A stretch of DNA of 64,000 bases from Mangrovibacter plantisponsor (GTDB lineage Bacteria; Pseudomonadota; Gammaproteobacteria; Enterobacterales; Enterobacteriaceae), in the NCBI RefSeq assembly GCF_003182475.1, contig NZ_QGTS01000011.1, positions 1 to 64,000 on the forward strand, given 5' to 3'. Of the stretch, positions 41,146 through 50,441 are shown piece after piece. Under the pieces are notes generated by a model. It searched no databases, had not been told where the DNA came from, and saw nothing but the letters and a program-made list of their open reading frames with translations. Positions within the stretch are counted from its first letter, which is position 1; each line of letters begins with the position of its first letter. The position numbers and the translations under genes were made by a program.

Positions 41146-42558
41146 TTAGTTCAGTTCAATAGCAAAATAATCACGCGCATTGTTAAAGCAGATGTTTTTC
41201 ACCATCTGGCCTAACAACTCGATATCTGCTGGTGCTTCACCCGCTTCGACCCAACGGCCAATCATCTGGCACAGGATACGACGGAAATATTCATGACGGG
41301 TGTATGACAGGAAGCTACGGCTGTCGGTCAGCATCCCAACAAAGCGGCTTAACAGGCCCAACTGCGCCAGTTGAGTCATTTGGCGTTCCATACCGTCTTT
41401 CTGGTCGTTAAACCACCAGCCAGAGCCAAACTGCATTTTCCCAGCGATACCTTCGCCCTGATAGTTACCAATCATGGTACCCAGGACTTCGTTATCGCGT
41501 GGATTCAGGCAATAAAGAATGGTTTTCGGCAGTTGATTATTTTCGTTCTGTTTATCCAACAGACGAGCAAGCTCTTCAGCCAGCGGGCGGTCATTGATGG
41601 AGTCGAAACCAACATCCGGCCCCAGCAGTTTAAACTGGCGGGTGTTGTTGTTGCGCAGTGCACCAATGTGGTATTGCTGAACCCAACCACGACGGGCATA
41701 TTCCGCACCCAGCCACACCAGTACGGCAGTTTTAAACTGCGCAACTTCAAGCGCAGACGGTGTTGCACCAGTCAGGCGGCGAGCAAGGATGCCATCCAGC
41801 GTAGTTTCATCTGCATCGGCATACATTACGACATCCAGCGCGTGGTCAGACACCTTACAACCATGGGCTTCGAAGTGGTCCAGGCGTTTTTTCAGCGCAG
41901 TTTGCAAATCGCTGAAACGACGAATATCGGTGTCAGAAACTTCTGCCAGTTTGCCGATGTAATCAACAAAAGTAGCCAGTTCGATGTTAAAAGCTTTGTC
42001 CGGACGCCAGCTCGGCAACACTTTGATGTCAAAACTGGAATCAGCGGCAATGGCGCTGTGGTGATTCAGGGCATCGATTGGGTCATCAGTTGTCCCAACC
42101 ATTTTCACGTTCATCTGCTTCATGATACCGCGAGCAGAGAAAGCATCTTCAGCGAGCAGTGCATTGCACTGCTCCCAAATTTCATCTGCAGTTTTCGGTG
42201 ACAGCAGTTTACCTGTAATACCAAACGGGCGACGCAGTTCCAGGTGCGTCCAGTGGTAAAGCGGGTTACCAATGGTGTGCGGCACGGTTTCCGCCCAGGC
42301 GTTGAATTTTTCGCGGTCAGTCGCATCGCCGGTGCAAAGACGTTCAGCAACACCATTAGAGCGCATAGCACGCCATTTGTAGTGATCACCTTTCAACCAG
42401 ATGTCATACAAGTTTTTAAAACGATAGTTTTCTGCGACTTGCTGCGGGGGAAGGTGGCAGTGGAAGTCAAAAATTGGCTCATCCGCTGCGTAGTCATGGT
42501 ACAAGCGACGGGCAAATTCAGTATCAAGCAGAAAGTCTTCAGTCATAAACCGAGTCAT
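41146..42558 (-). CDS. uxaC: Glucuronate/galacturonate isomerase UxaC
   Basis: The 470-residue amidohydrolase-superfamily enzyme isomerises D-glucuronate to fructuronate and D-galacturonate to tagaturonate. Start at 42558 gives [19 protein letters not shown], equal to the E. coli N-terminus and length; the longer reading to 42579 is not needed. Metal/substrate motifs include FDFHCHLPP near residue 30 and the [11 protein letters not shown] and [21 protein letters not shown] blocks. Confidence 0.96.
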   Translation of the reverse strand: MTRFMTEDFLLDTEFARRLYHDYAADEPIFDFHCHLPPQQVAENYRFKNLYDIWLKGDHYKWRAMRSNGVAERLCTGDATDREKFNAWAETVPHTIGNPLYHWTHLELRRPFGITGKLLSPKTADEIWEQCNALLAEDAFSARGIMKQMNVKMVGTTDDPIDALNHHSAIAADSSFDIKVLPSWRPDKAFNIELATFVDYIGKLAEVSDTDIRRFSDLQTALKKRLDHFEAHGCKVSDHALDVVMYADADETTLDGILARRLTGATPSALEVAQFKTAVLVWLGAEYARRGWVQQYHIGALRNNNTRQFKLLGPDVGFDSINDRPLAEELARLLDKQNENNQLPKTILYCLNPRDNEVLGTMIGNYQGEGIAGKMQFGSGWWFNDQKDGMERQMTQLAQLGLLSRFVGMLTDSRSFLSYTRHEYFRRILCQMIGRWVEAGEAPADIELLGQMVKNICFNNARDYFAIELN

Positions 42559-42647
42559 TATCGTTGTTCCTCTGGACACGTTATCGGATACCTAATCAGT
42601 ATGGCTATAAAGTTATCACACCAATTCATTGCATCCGAGCAGAATTT

Positions 42648-42663
42648 TGTGTCCCCGATCACA
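42648..42663. promoter_or_regulatory. CRP site candidate in the uxaC-exuT region
   Basis: TGTGTCCCCGATCACA fits TGTGA-N6-TCACA with one mismatch, about 90 bp upstream of uxaC. An ACCAATT half-site at 42621-42627 resembles half of the E. coli ExuR operator. The 474-bp divergent region holds no gene. Confidence 0.6.
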
Positions 42664-42769
42664 TAAACCATACAAATTATGTTTATTTAAAGTTAAAAAA
42701 AGGACCGCAGGCCGCGCCAGATGTGGCGTAGCTTATCTTCGTTTAATAACCCTGCCTTTAATGCACTTT

Positions 42770-42785
42770 TGTGATGGCTCTCAAC
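42770..42785. promoter_or_regulatory. Second CRP-like site, uxaC-exuT region
   Basis: TGTGATGGCTCTCAAC has a perfect left arm and a TCAAC right arm with correct spacing. It could serve exuT or both directions. Confidence 0.4.
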
Positions 42786-43032
42786 TTTTAAAGCTGTATG
42801 ACAAGTTATCTTTTGCCTCGTCAAGAACAGTAAATATTACGGAATATTTGGCGATGCGCTTTTATCGCTTCTGTGGGTATGGATGCCAGATGCTTTACAC
42901 ATTCTAACTAGCAAGGCATGGGCCATACCTTAGAGTCACTCTGGTAGAACCCTCCTGAATAAAACTCATCTGCAGGCCTGGTCCTGCAATGCAACCGTGT
43001 GGCGCGGTTGAAAACAAATACTGAGGTTTGAA

Positions 43033-44334
43033 ATGCGAAAGATCAAAGGCTTACGCTGGTACATGATTGCACTGGTCACGCTGGGGACAGTGTTGGGGTA
43101 TTTAACCCGTAACACTGTCGCAGTGGCTGCGCCGACTCTGCAAGAACAGCTTCATATTACTACTCAGCAATACTCTTATATTATTGCCGCTTATTCTGCA
43201 TGCTACACAGTTATGCAGCCTGTTGCTGGCTATATCCTTGATATTCTTGGTACAAAAGTTGGCTACGCCGTATTTGCTATCTTCTGGGCTGTCTTCTGTG
43301 GTGCAACCGCGCTGGCAGGCAGCTGGGGGGGCCTGGCTATTGCCCGTGGTGCAGTCGGTGCCGCAGAAGCAGCAATGATCCCTGCCGGCCTGAAAGCCAG
43401 TAGTGAATGGTTCCCGGCAAAAGAACGTTCTATTGCCGTGGGCTACTTCAACGTAGGTTCCTCTATTGGTGCCATGATCGCTCCGCCTCTGGTTGTGTGG
43501 GCAATTATGATCCACAGCTGGGAAATGGCGTTTGTTATCACCGGGGTACTGAGTTTTGGCTGGGCGATGCTGTGGTTGTTCTTCTATAAGCACCCGAAAG
43601 ATCAGAAAAAACTGTCTGATGAAGAACGTGATTACATCATCGGTGGTCAGGAAGCTCAGCACCAAACCAATAACAGCAAGAAATTATCTGCCTGGCAGAT
43701 CCTGCGTAACCGTCAATTCTGGGGCATCGCATTACCGCGTTTCCTTGCAGAACCGGCCTGGGGTACCTTTAACGCATGGATTCCGCTGTTCATGTTCAAA
43801 GCTTATGGCTTTAACCTGAAAGAAATTGCCATGTTTGCCTGGATGCCAATGCTGTTTGCCGACCTGGGTTGCGTAATTGGTGGGTATTTACCTCCGCTGT
43901 TCCAGCGCTGGTTCGGTGTTAATCTGATTGTTTCCCGTAAACTGGTTGTCACCATGGGTGCATTCCTGATGATTGGCCCGGGTACCATTGGCCTGTTCAC
44001 CAGCCCGTATGTTGCTATCGCTCTGCTGTGTGTGGGTGGCTTTGCTCACCAGGCTCTGTCCGGTGCTCTGATTACGTTGTCTTCTGACGTATTTGGGCGC
44101 AACGAAGTGGCTACCGCTAACGGGATGACCGGTATGGCAGCCTGGACCGCCAGTACTCTGTTTGCCCTGGTTGTTGGTGCGCTGGCAGACAAAATTGGCT
44201 TCAGCCCGCTGTTTGCCGTACTGGCAGTGTTCGACTTGCTCGGTGCACTGGTTATCTGGACGGTACTGAAAAATAAATCCGCTGAAGATATTGTGGATGA
44301 AGGTGGCGTCGGTCACACTGCGGCGCAAAGTTAA
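43033..44334 (+). CDS. exuT: Hexuronate transporter ExuT
   Basis: The 433-residue MFS transporter (anion:cation symporter family) imports galacturonate and glucuronate. Twelve helices are predicted. YLTRNTVAVAAPTLQEQL, the AAMIPAGLKASSEWFPAKERS loop after TM4 and SDVFGRNEVATANGM are typical. It is divergent from uxaC, and a strong terminator separates it from exuR. Confidence 0.95.
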   Translation: MRKIKGLRWYMIALVTLGTVLGYLTRNTVAVAAPTLQEQLHITTQQYSYIIAAYSACYTVMQPVAGYILDILGTKVGYAVFAIFWAVFCGATALAGSWGGLAIARGAVGAAEAAMIPAGLKASSEWFPAKERSIAVGYFNVGSSIGAMIAPPLVVWAIMIHSWEMAFVITGVLSFGWAMLWLFFYKHPKDQKKLSDEERDYIIGGQEAQHQTNNSKKLSAWQILRNRQFWGIALPRFLAEPAWGTFNAWIPLFMFKAYGFNLKEIAMFAWMPMLFADLGCVIGGYLPPLFQRWFGVNLIVSRKLVVTMGAFLMIGPGTIGLFTSPYVAIALLCVGGFAHQALSGALITLSSDVFGRNEVATANGMTGMAAWTASTLFALVVGALADKIGFSPLFAVLAVFDLLGALVIWTVLKNKSAEDIVDEGGVGHTAAQS

Positions 44335-44345
44335 ACCTGGTTCTC

Positions 44346-44371
44346 AAAAAGCCGCCTTCAGGCGGCTTTTT
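44346..44371 (+). terminator. Rho-independent terminator of exuT
   Basis: AAAAAGCCGCC (44346-44356), loop TTCA, GGCGGCTTTTT (44361-44371). Confidence 0.92.
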
Positions 44372-44455
44372 GTTAGCATCAAGTAGAGCCGGGAAGAGAT
44401 AAGTGGTATAACAAATTAGTTTCATTATGTATCAGCCCCCATCCTGGAGCCGCTT

Positions 44456-45232
44456 ATGGAGATATCGGATTCTCGTCGCTTATATCAGCAACTGGCCGCT
44501 GAGCTAAAACACCGAATAGAAAGCGGCGTTTATCTTGTCGGAGACAAATTACCGGCGGAACGTTTTATTGCTGATGAGAAAAATGTCAGCCGTACAGTAG
44601 TACGCGAAGCCATCATCATGCTTGAAGTGGAAGGGTATGTTGAAGTTCGTAAAGGCTCAGGCATTCACGTTATTGCCAACCAGGCCCGCTACAGTACCCA
44701 ACCCGATGAGCGGTTTGAATTTGCCAATTACGGCCCTTTCGAATTACTCCAGGCCCGCCAGTTGATTGAAAGCAATATTGCAGAATTCGCAGCCACGCAA
44801 GTTACCAAGCAAGACATCATGAAGTTGATGGAAATCCAGGAACAGGCGCGGCATGAGAAATGTTTCAGGGATTCACAATGGGATTTACAGTTCCATGTGC
44901 AGGTTGCTCTGGCCACCCAAAACAGTGCGTTAGCTGCAATTGTCGAAAGAATGTGGACACAGCGTGTTCATAACCCTTACTGGAAAAAGTTACACGATCA
45001 TATCGATCTCAGAACTGTCGATCACTGGTGTGAAGACCACGATCAGATTATGCGAGCTCTGGTCAGAAAAGATCCCCATGCCGCTAAACTGGCAATGTGG
45101 CAGCATTTGGAAAATACCAAACAGATGCTGTTTAATGAAACCAGCGATGACTTTGAGTTCAATGCAGACCGCTACTTGTTTGCTGAAAACCCGGTTGTTC
45201 ACCTTGAAGCCCCCGGTATCCCACACAAATAA
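44456..45232 (+). CDS. exuR: ExuR, repressor of the hexuronate regulon
   Basis: The 258-residue GntR-family repressor has an N-terminal winged helix ([30 protein letters not shown]) and a C-terminal FCD all-helical effector domain that binds hexuronates. It controls uxaCA, exuT and uxaB in E. coli. It has its own promoter after the exuT terminator. Confidence 0.94.
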   Translation: MEISDSRRLYQQLAAELKHRIESGVYLVGDKLPAERFIADEKNVSRTVVREAIIMLEVEGYVEVRKGSGIHVIANQARYSTQPDERFEFANYGPFELLQARQLIESNIAEFAATQVTKQDIMKLMEIQEQARHEKCFRDSQWDLQFHVQVALATQNSALAAIVERMWTQRVHNPYWKKLHDHIDLRTVDHWCEDHDQIMRALVRKDPHAAKLAMWQHLENTKQMLFNETSDDFEFNADRYLFAENPVVHLEAPGIPHK

Positions 45233-45588
45233 TCCGGCAATGAGCGAGAGATATTCAGGGCGTTAGTGTCAGCCTTTGTAAATACTCTCGCCAGCCTGCA
45301 TTTTACCGCGCAAAATCAGCCCGACTGCTGCTAAATATTGTGACGCACAACATCTATATTTGTTACAATTGTACGCATTTTTCGTGGCCAGCCTGGCTTT
45401 TTGCTGCCTTTTGCCACGTATGTGATACGCCAGAGAAGGCTGTTTTTTATACGGTGGTATAGTTTGTACGGTGGTAAATAGTTTGCACGCTGAAAAAGTT
45501 GTTACAGCGGCATCCGCGCGACAAACCCATCCCTCCATTTGCCTCCTTCTGACGTTATTGGTTTTGACTGATGTGCCAGGACCCCTGA
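45233..45588. other. exuR-yqjA intergenic region with hairpin and short tandem repeat
   Basis: The 356-bp gap contains GCGAGAG (45244-45250) facing CTCTCGC (45285-45291) around a long loop, perhaps an exuR end structure. A short tandem duplication is also present: ACGGTGGTATAGTTTGT (45451-45467) followed by ACGGTGGTAAATAGTTTGC (45468-45486). The yqjA promoter should lie here; E. coli yqjA-mzrA is CpxR-dependent, but I see no convincing GTAAA pair. Confidence 0.5.
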
Positions 45589-46251
45589 ATGGAACTTTTT
45601 ACACAACTCCTTAATGCACTCTGGAGTCAGGATTTTGAAACCCTTGCCAATCCTTCAATGATTGGCATGTTGTATTTCGTTTTATTTACGATTTTGTTCC
45701 TGGAAAATGGCTTACTCCCGGCAGCATTCCTTCCTGGAGACAGTTTGTTGATTTTAATCGGCGTACTGATTGCTAAAGGCGCACTTGCAGCCGTCCCCAC
45801 ATTGATTTTGCTGACCGCAGCAGCAAGCCTGGGTTCCTGGGTAGGCTTTGTTCAGGGCCGCTGGCTTGGCAACGCTCGCCTTGTGCAGAAATGGCTGTCA
45901 CATCTGCCCACCCATTATCATCAACGTGCCCACCACTTGTTCCATAAACATGGTCTTTCCGCGCTGCTTGTGGGCAGGTTTATCGCATTTGTTCGTACTC
46001 TTCTCCCAACCATTGCTGGCCTTTCTGGCCTGAGCAGCTCTCGTTTTCAGTTTTTCAACTGGATGAGCGGGTTGTTGTGGGTGCTGATTTTGACTGCACT
46101 GGGTTATCTGCTGGGTAAAACCCCTGTGTTTGCCAAATATGAAGATGCGTTGATGTCCTGTCTGATGCTTATCCCGGTGGTACTGCTGGTCTTCGGTCTG
46201 CTGGGGTCCCTGGTGATGTTGTGGAAAAAACGCAACGGGAGCAAAGGATGA
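45589..46251 (+). CDS. yqjA: DedA-family membrane protein YqjA
   Basis: The 220-residue DedA protein has the conserved ENGLLPAAFLPGDSLLILIG block (acidic re-entrant motif E...PGD) and the arginine motif VGRFIAFVRTLLPTIAG. DedA proteins of this branch are proton-dependent transporters or lipid flippases needed for envelope integrity and growth at alkaline pH. Its stop overlaps the start of mzrA (ATGA), forming the Cpx-linked yqjA-mzrA operon. Confidence 0.94.
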   Translation: MELFTQLLNALWSQDFETLANPSMIGMLYFVLFTILFLENGLLPAAFLPGDSLLILIGVLIAKGALAAVPTLILLTAAASLGSWVGFVQGRWLGNARLVQKWLSHLPTHYHQRAHHLFHKHGLSALLVGRFIAFVRTLLPTIAGLSGLSSSRFQFFNWMSGLLWVLILTALGYLLGKTPVFAKYEDALMSCLMLIPVVLLVFGLLGSLVMLWKKRNGSKG

Positions 46252-46634
46252 AACTGTTCCGTCATTTAACCAACAACCGTGCCCACCTCGCTATAGTGGC
46301 CTTGTTACTGATTTGTGCCAGTACCGTATTCTGGGCTGCGACCCGCAAACCAGACACCACACTGGAAATTCGCCCGGCACGGGCTGGCGCAACAATTCCC
46401 GATGGTTTCTTCGTCTGGCACCACCTTGATGCCAATGGCATTCGGGTAAAAAGCATTACACCAGATAACAATAAGCTCGTGATTAAGTTTGATTCCAACG
46501 TGCAAAGCGAAGCCGCTGCCCGGGTTCTTTCCGCAACGCTTCCCCATGGGTATGTCATTACGCCACGCCAGGAACCTACTCCGTTTGATCACTGGCTGGC
46601 CCGCCTCGGTGTTTCACCCTCCAGAATTGGCTGA
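46248..46634 (+). CDS. mzrA: EnvZ/OmpR regulator MzrA
   Basis: The 128-residue inner-membrane protein has one N-terminal helix (LAIVALLLICASTVFWAA) and a periplasmic domain. The conserved PDGFFVWHHLDANGIRVKSITP block matches E. coli MzrA, which binds EnvZ and links Cpx signalling to OmpR. The start at 46248 overlaps the yqjA stop and has GGAGCAAAGG before it. Confidence 0.9.
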   Translation: MKLFRHLTNNRAHLAIVALLLICASTVFWAATRKPDTTLEIRPARAGATIPDGFFVWHHLDANGIRVKSITPDNNKLVIKFDSNVQSEAAARVLSATLPHGYVITPRQEPTPFDHWLARLGVSPSRIG

Positions 46635-46801
46635 CCTGCTTTACCGAATATTCTGAATATTTTCACTTACTTTGCCGTTTAGCTTCATCCTGACTATGCT
46701 TACCAGGCGATTTAAAAATACAAAATCGCTAAACTGACAGCATCTTCAACGGACTGGTGCCCCCTTGTTGCTGCTACCAGAAACGAACGGACGTGTTAAC
46801 A

Positions 46802-47053
46802 ATGAATTATCGCACCTTGCTGGTTTGTACGTTTACCTTGCTGTTTTTCTCCCCTCTGATACAGGCATCCACCGCCTGTCAGGACAAACAGCAAGATATA
46901 TTGCGTGAGATAAGTTATGCGAAAAAGCACCACAATCAGCGCCGTATTGATGGCCTGAATAAGGCTCTGGCGGAGGTCAGATCCCGGTGCAGGGAAGAAT
47001 CCCATCGCAACAACTTATCGGGTGAAAAACATAAAACCACTCATGCGCGATAA
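46802..47053 (+). CDS. yqjC: YqjC, DUF1090 periplasmic protein
   Basis: The 83-residue protein starts at 46802 with a signal peptide (MNYRTLLVCTFTLLFFSPLI, cleavage near QAS). The mature part has the DUF1090 pattern: C-x-D-K-Q-x-x-I near the start, then a charged helix with a second Cys (ALAEVRSRCREE). Two cysteines may form a disulphide. Function is unknown. It begins the yqjCDEK group as in E. coli. Confidence 0.88.
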   Translation: MNYRTLLVCTFTLLFFSPLIQASTACQDKQQDILREISYAKKHHNQRRIDGLNKALAEVRSRCREESHRNNLSGEKHKTTHAR

Positions 47054-47085
47054 AGGCCCACTCTAACGGCAGATCAGCGTTACAG

Positions 47086-47114
47086 CAGGCACCTCAACAT
47101 GTGTACAGGTGCCT
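47086..47114 (+). other. Hairpin between yqjC and yqjD
   Basis: CAGGCACCT (47086-47094) pairs with AGGTGCCTG (47106-47114), ending 36 bp before yqjD. There is no T-run, so it may be a processing or attenuating structure rather than a terminator. Confidence 0.5.
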
Positions 47115-47150
47115 GATTCATGGAACTGTGAATTAACTGGAGAAGCCTGT

Positions 47151-47450
47151 ATGTCCAAAGATACTGAACAACTGCGTGATGAACTGAAATCCCTGGCTGA
47201 TACCCTCGAAGAAGTACTGAATTCTTCAGGCGAGAAATCTAAAGAGGAAGTTGAGAAAGTACGCGCCAAAGCTGAACGTATGCTGAAACAGAGCCGGGTG
47301 CGGGTGACTGAAACCAGCGAAGCGGTACTACGCCAGACCAAAGAGGCTGCCTGCAAAGCAGATAACTATGTTCATGAAAACCCCTGGGCAGGAATCGGCA
47401 TCGGCGCCGCTGCGGGCCTGGTATTAGGTATGCTGCTGGCGCGTCGTTAA
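47151..47450 (+). CDS. yqjD: YqjD, ElaB/YqjD-family ribosome-associated membrane protein
   Basis: The 99-residue protein starts at 47151 (GGAGA upstream). A long charged helix (about 1-75) is followed by a C-terminal anchor with a glycine-rich motif (NPWAGIGIGAAAGLVLGMLLA). E. coli YqjD is a tail-anchored protein that associates with 70S/100S ribosomes in stationary phase. It is the paralog family of ElaB and YgaM. Its stop overlaps the yqjE start. Confidence 0.92.
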   Translation: MSKDTEQLRDELKSLADTLEEVLNSSGEKSKEEVEKVRAKAERMLKQSRVRVTETSEAVLRQTKEAACKADNYVHENPWAGIGIGAAAGLVLGMLLARR

Positions 47451-47851
47451 TGATGGGCGATTCTCCGACACAAGGGCCGGGAGGGCGTATTCTTGGTTCG
47501 GGAAAGCGTATTCTGTCGCTGCTGGTCTCCATGGTGGAGACCAGGCTTCAGTTAGCCGTAGTCGAACTGGAAGAGGAAAAAGCACGCCTGTTTCAGTTGC
47601 TTCTCCTGCTGTCACTGACACTGCTTTTCGCTCTGTTTGGCCTTGCCAGCCTGTTAGTGCTTATTGTTTGGGTTATTGACCCCCAATACCGGCTCTATGC
47701 CCTGACTGCAGCCACAGTGGTATTGCTACTCCTCGCACTCTGCTGTGGCCTTGTGGCAGTGCATAAATCACGCGCTTCCACTCTGCTGCGCCAGACTCGG
47801 AAAGAATTATCAAAAGACAGGCAGGCGCTGGAGGATACTCACCATGAGTGA
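47450..47851 (+). CDS. yqjE: YqjE inner-membrane protein (phage holin-like superfamily III)
   Basis: The 133-residue protein has an amphipathic N-terminus (LLVSMVETRLQLAVVELEEEKARL) and two hydrophobic helices, the arrangement of the DUF1469/Phage_holin_3_6 family. Function is unknown. It is translationally coupled to yqjD (ATG shares a base with TAA) and to yqjK. Confidence 0.9.
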   Translation: MMGDSPTQGPGGRILGSGKRILSLLVSMVETRLQLAVVELEEEKARLFQLLLLLSLTLLFALFGLASLLVLIVWVIDPQYRLYALTAATVVLLLLALCCGLVAVHKSRASTLLRQTRKELSKDRQALEDTHHE

Positions 47852-48119
47852 ATCACTTGCCGAGCGAAAGGCGCGGCTGACATTGCGTATTCAGCAACAA
47901 CGCCTTGACTTGCTCAGTGCAGAGCGCGAGTGGCTTTCTGCCATGGCTCCGGTAGATGCTGGCTGGCGGCATCTGGCCCGCTACAAATGGGTAGCCATAG
48001 CCGGAAGTGGTGTACTGGCAACCTGGCAATTGCGCCACCCAGGAAGGCTGGTACGCCTGCTAAGGCGTGGGCCACTGGTCTGGAGCACCTGGCGTTTAGT
48101 CCGTAACTTGCTGCGCTGA
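47844..48119 (+). CDS. yqjK: YqjK-family protein
   Basis: The 91-residue protein starts at 47844, overlapping yqjE by eight bases. It has a charged N-terminal helix (SLAERKARLTLRIQQQRLDLL) and a basic, hydrophobic C-terminus (RHPGRLVRLLRRGPLVWSTWRLVRNLLR). It is the last gene of the yqjCDEK set. Function is unknown. Confidence 0.88.
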   Translation: MSESLAERKARLTLRIQQQRLDLLSAEREWLSAMAPVDAGWRHLARYKWVAIAGSGVLATWQLRHPGRLVRLLRRGPLVWSTWRLVRNLLR

Positions 48120-48126
48120 CGGATAA

Positions 48127-48151
48127 AATCCCGCGGTTTGCCCGTGGGATT
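48127..48151 (+). terminator. Hairpin after yqjK
   Basis: AATCCCGCGG and CCCGTGGGATT pair imperfectly, 8 bp past the yqjK stop. A clear T-run is absent. Confidence 0.5.
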
Positions 48152-48311
48152 CACCGCCGCCCAACACCGTCAATTTTTTTGAATTTTTCTGACAATTTTA
48201 CTTGCTAACAATCTCCCTTCACTCTCTTTATTATTCAGCCATGGACAGCAAGGCACACTAATTACCTGCTGCTACTCAATAAAAACAAACTGGTTTTCTG
48301 GAGAGAGTAAG

Positions 48312-48704
48312 ATGAAAAAATTCGAAAATATTGGTTTTCTGGTTGCACGCATCCTGATGCCAATTCTGTTTATCTATGCCGGCTGGGGAAAAATCAACGC
48401 TTACGGTGCAACTCAACAATATATGCAGGCAATGGGTGTACCGGGGGCTTTACTGCCGCTGACCATCTTACTGGAGTTCGGCGGTGGCCTGGCTATCCTG
48501 TTTGGTTTCCTGACTCGCACAACAGCTATTATTACTGCAGTCTTCACATTAATTACTGCGTTTATCTTCCACAGTAATTTTGCAGAAGGCGTGAACTCAC
48601 TGATGTTCATGAAAAACCTGACAATTGCTGGCGGTTATCTGCTGCTGTTCATCACCGGCCCTGGTGCAATCAGCCTGGATCGTATCCTGAAAAAGAGCTG
48701 GTAA
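48312..48704 (+). CDS. yqjF: YqjF, DoxX-family membrane protein
   Basis: The 130-residue, four-helix DoxX protein matches E. coli YqjF along its length: LVARILMPILFIYAGWGKI, LEFGGGLAILFGFLTRTTAI and HSNFAEGVNSLMFMKNLTI. In E. coli its expression responds to aromatic compounds and redox stress, and yqjG lies next to it, suggesting a quinone-related role. Confidence 0.92.
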   Translation: MKKFENIGFLVARILMPILFIYAGWGKINAYGATQQYMQAMGVPGALLPLTILLEFGGGLAILFGFLTRTTAIITAVFTLITAFIFHSNFAEGVNSLMFMKNLTIAGGYLLLFITGPGAISLDRILKKSW

Positions 48705-48715
48705 TGGTTCAAAGC

Positions 48716-48741
48716 AAAAAGCGGAGAATGTCTCCGCTTTT
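48716..48741 (+). terminator. Rho-independent terminator of yqjF
   Basis: AAAAGCGGAG and CTCCGCTTTT pair around AATGT. Confidence 0.8.
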
Positions 48742-48841
48742 GCTGTATCACGGCAACTGAAAGTCAGCCCTTCACTTGTTTCTCGCTATGACAGTTTATG
48801 TTGGGAAGCCGGGTTAAAGACACAGAACAGAGGAAACAGAC

Positions 48842-49831
48842 ATGGGACAACTTATTGACGGAGTGTGGCACGATACCTGGTATGATACGAAATCAACTGG
48901 CGGGCGATTCAAACGCTCTGTCTCCGCTTTTCGCAACTGGATAACGCCAGATGGCACACCAGGCCCAACCGGAACCGGTGGGTTTGAAGCATCAACATCC
49001 CGCTACCATTTATATGTCTCTCTTGCCTGCCCCTGGGCCCACCGAACGCTGATTATGCGGCAACTGAAAGGGCTTTCTGATTTCATTCCCGTTTCGGTGG
49101 TCCACCCGTTGATGTTTGAACACGGCTGGACACTGGCACAGGATTTCCCGGGCGCTACGGGGGATAGCCTGTACCAGCATGAGTATTTATACCAACTCTA
49201 CTTACATGCCGATGAACAATACTCTGGCCGTGTTACCGTCCCCGTGCTGTGGGATAAGCAAAACCAGACGATTGTCAGCAACGAATCGGCTGAGATTATC
49301 CGTATGTTTAACAGTGCATTTGATGCACTGGGTGCAACAGCGGGAGATTACTATCCCGAATATTTACGTGCACAAATAGATGAGGCTAACGCCTGGATCT
49401 ATGACTCCGTGAATAATGGCGTGTACAAGGCAGGGTTTGCGACGTCTCAGGAAGCGTATGATGAAGCGGTAGCCGGTGTGTTTACTGCGCTGGATAAACT
49501 GGAAGACCTGCTGGGGCAACAACGCTGGCTGGTTGGTAACCAAATGACAGAAGCAGATATCCGCCTGTGGACCACGCTTATCCGTTTTGACCCGGTGTAT
49601 GTCACCCACTTCAAATGCGACCGCAAGCGAATCAGTGATTACCCCAACCTGTTTGCGTACTTACGGGATATTTACCAGATCCCCGGAATTGCCAATACCG
49701 TAAACTTTGACCATATTCGCCACCACTATTTTTGCAGCCATAAAACCATTAACCCAACAGGCATTATTTCCACAGGCCCGGTTCAGAATTTAATGGAGCC
49801 CCACGGGCGCGAACTGCAGTTTCCAGGTTAA
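48842..49831 (+). CDS. yqjG: Glutathionyl-hydroquinone reductase YqjG
   Basis: The 329-residue enzyme is a Xi-class glutathione transferase. It reduces glutathionyl-hydroquinones to hydroquinones using a catalytic cysteine in LACPWAHRT (about residue 63). The N-terminal thioredoxin fold is followed by an all-helical domain with RWLVGNQMTEADIRLWTTLIRFD. Length equals E. coli YqjG (328). Confidence 0.94.
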   Translation: MGQLIDGVWHDTWYDTKSTGGRFKRSVSAFRNWITPDGTPGPTGTGGFEASTSRYHLYVSLACPWAHRTLIMRQLKGLSDFIPVSVVHPLMFEHGWTLAQDFPGATGDSLYQHEYLYQLYLHADEQYSGRVTVPVLWDKQNQTIVSNESAEIIRMFNSAFDALGATAGDYYPEYLRAQIDEANAWIYDSVNNGVYKAGFATSQEAYDEAVAGVFTALDKLEDLLGQQRWLVGNQMTEADIRLWTTLIRFDPVYVTHFKCDRKRISDYPNLFAYLRDIYQIPGIANTVNFDHIRHHYFCSHKTINPTGIISTGPVQNLMEPHGRELQFPG

Positions 49832-49855
49832 ATGGCAGGTTAAGTCGCGCGACAA

Positions 49856-49880
49856 AAACCGGGCCCGCGCCCGGTTCTTG
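49856..49880 (+). terminator. Rho-independent terminator of yqjG
   Basis: AACCGGGC and GCCCGGTT pair a few bases past the gene, with CTT following. Confidence 0.65.
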
Positions 49881-50026
49881 CATTGATTCCACAAACTCCC
49901 CACCATTCATGTTTAAAAAGGTGAGAACTCAGCCATTCTCTGTGCCTGCAATTTGCCAGTTTTATTTTCAGTCCTATGCTTTATCTGGTGATTAAAAAGA
50001 TCTTCTGACTGGAAAGGAGAGTGCAA

Positions 50027-50392
50027 ATGGACTGGTATTTAAGCGCGCTGCGCAATTACGTTGGTTTTCAGGGGCGGGCTCGCCGCAAAGAATTTTGGAT
50101 GTTTACCCTGGTTAATATCATTTTTGCTGCAGTTCTGGCAGTGCTGGACAATATGTTACACCTGCGTATTCATGAGCAGGGTGTATTATCGTCCTTGTAT
50201 AGCCTGTTTGTGTTAGTTCCCTCACTGGCGCTGCAATTCCGACGCCTGCACGATACTGACCGTTCAGCCTGGTGGCTGCTACTGATGCTCATACCACTTA
50301 TTGGCGCGCTGATTTTGCTGGTGTTCTATTGCCAGGAAGGTAACCGTGGTGCCAACCGTTTTGGCAATGACCCTAAAATAGCGATTAACTGA
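50027..50392 (+). CDS. yhaH: YhaH, DUF805 inner-membrane protein
   Basis: The 121-residue protein starts at 50027 (AGGAG upstream), giving MDWYLSALRNYVGFQGRARRK as in E. coli. DUF805 marks are the GRARRKEFWMF block, three to four helices and the LQFRRLHDTDRSAWW motif. Function is unknown. E. coli YhaI, a paralog, is absent: the next gene is yhaJ. Confidence 0.92.
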   Translation: MDWYLSALRNYVGFQGRARRKEFWMFTLVNIIFAAVLAVLDNMLHLRIHEQGVLSSLYSLFVLVPSLALQFRRLHDTDRSAWWLLLMLIPLIGALILLVFYCQEGNRGANRFGNDPKIAIN

Positions 50393-50398
50393 CAACAC

Positions 50399-50425
50399 AG
50401 AACCCGGTGTAACTCCCCGGGTTCT
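50399..50425. terminator. Terminator between yhaH and yhaJ
   Basis: AGAACCCGG (50399-50407) pairs with CCGGGTTCT (50417-50425), between two converging genes. Confidence 0.7.
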
Positions 50426-50441
50426 GATGCAAAAGCGTGGG

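Noticed and set aside
42664-43032. Open frame of 92 codons between uxaC and exuT
   Set aside because: It has no family match and lies across the divergent regulatory region.
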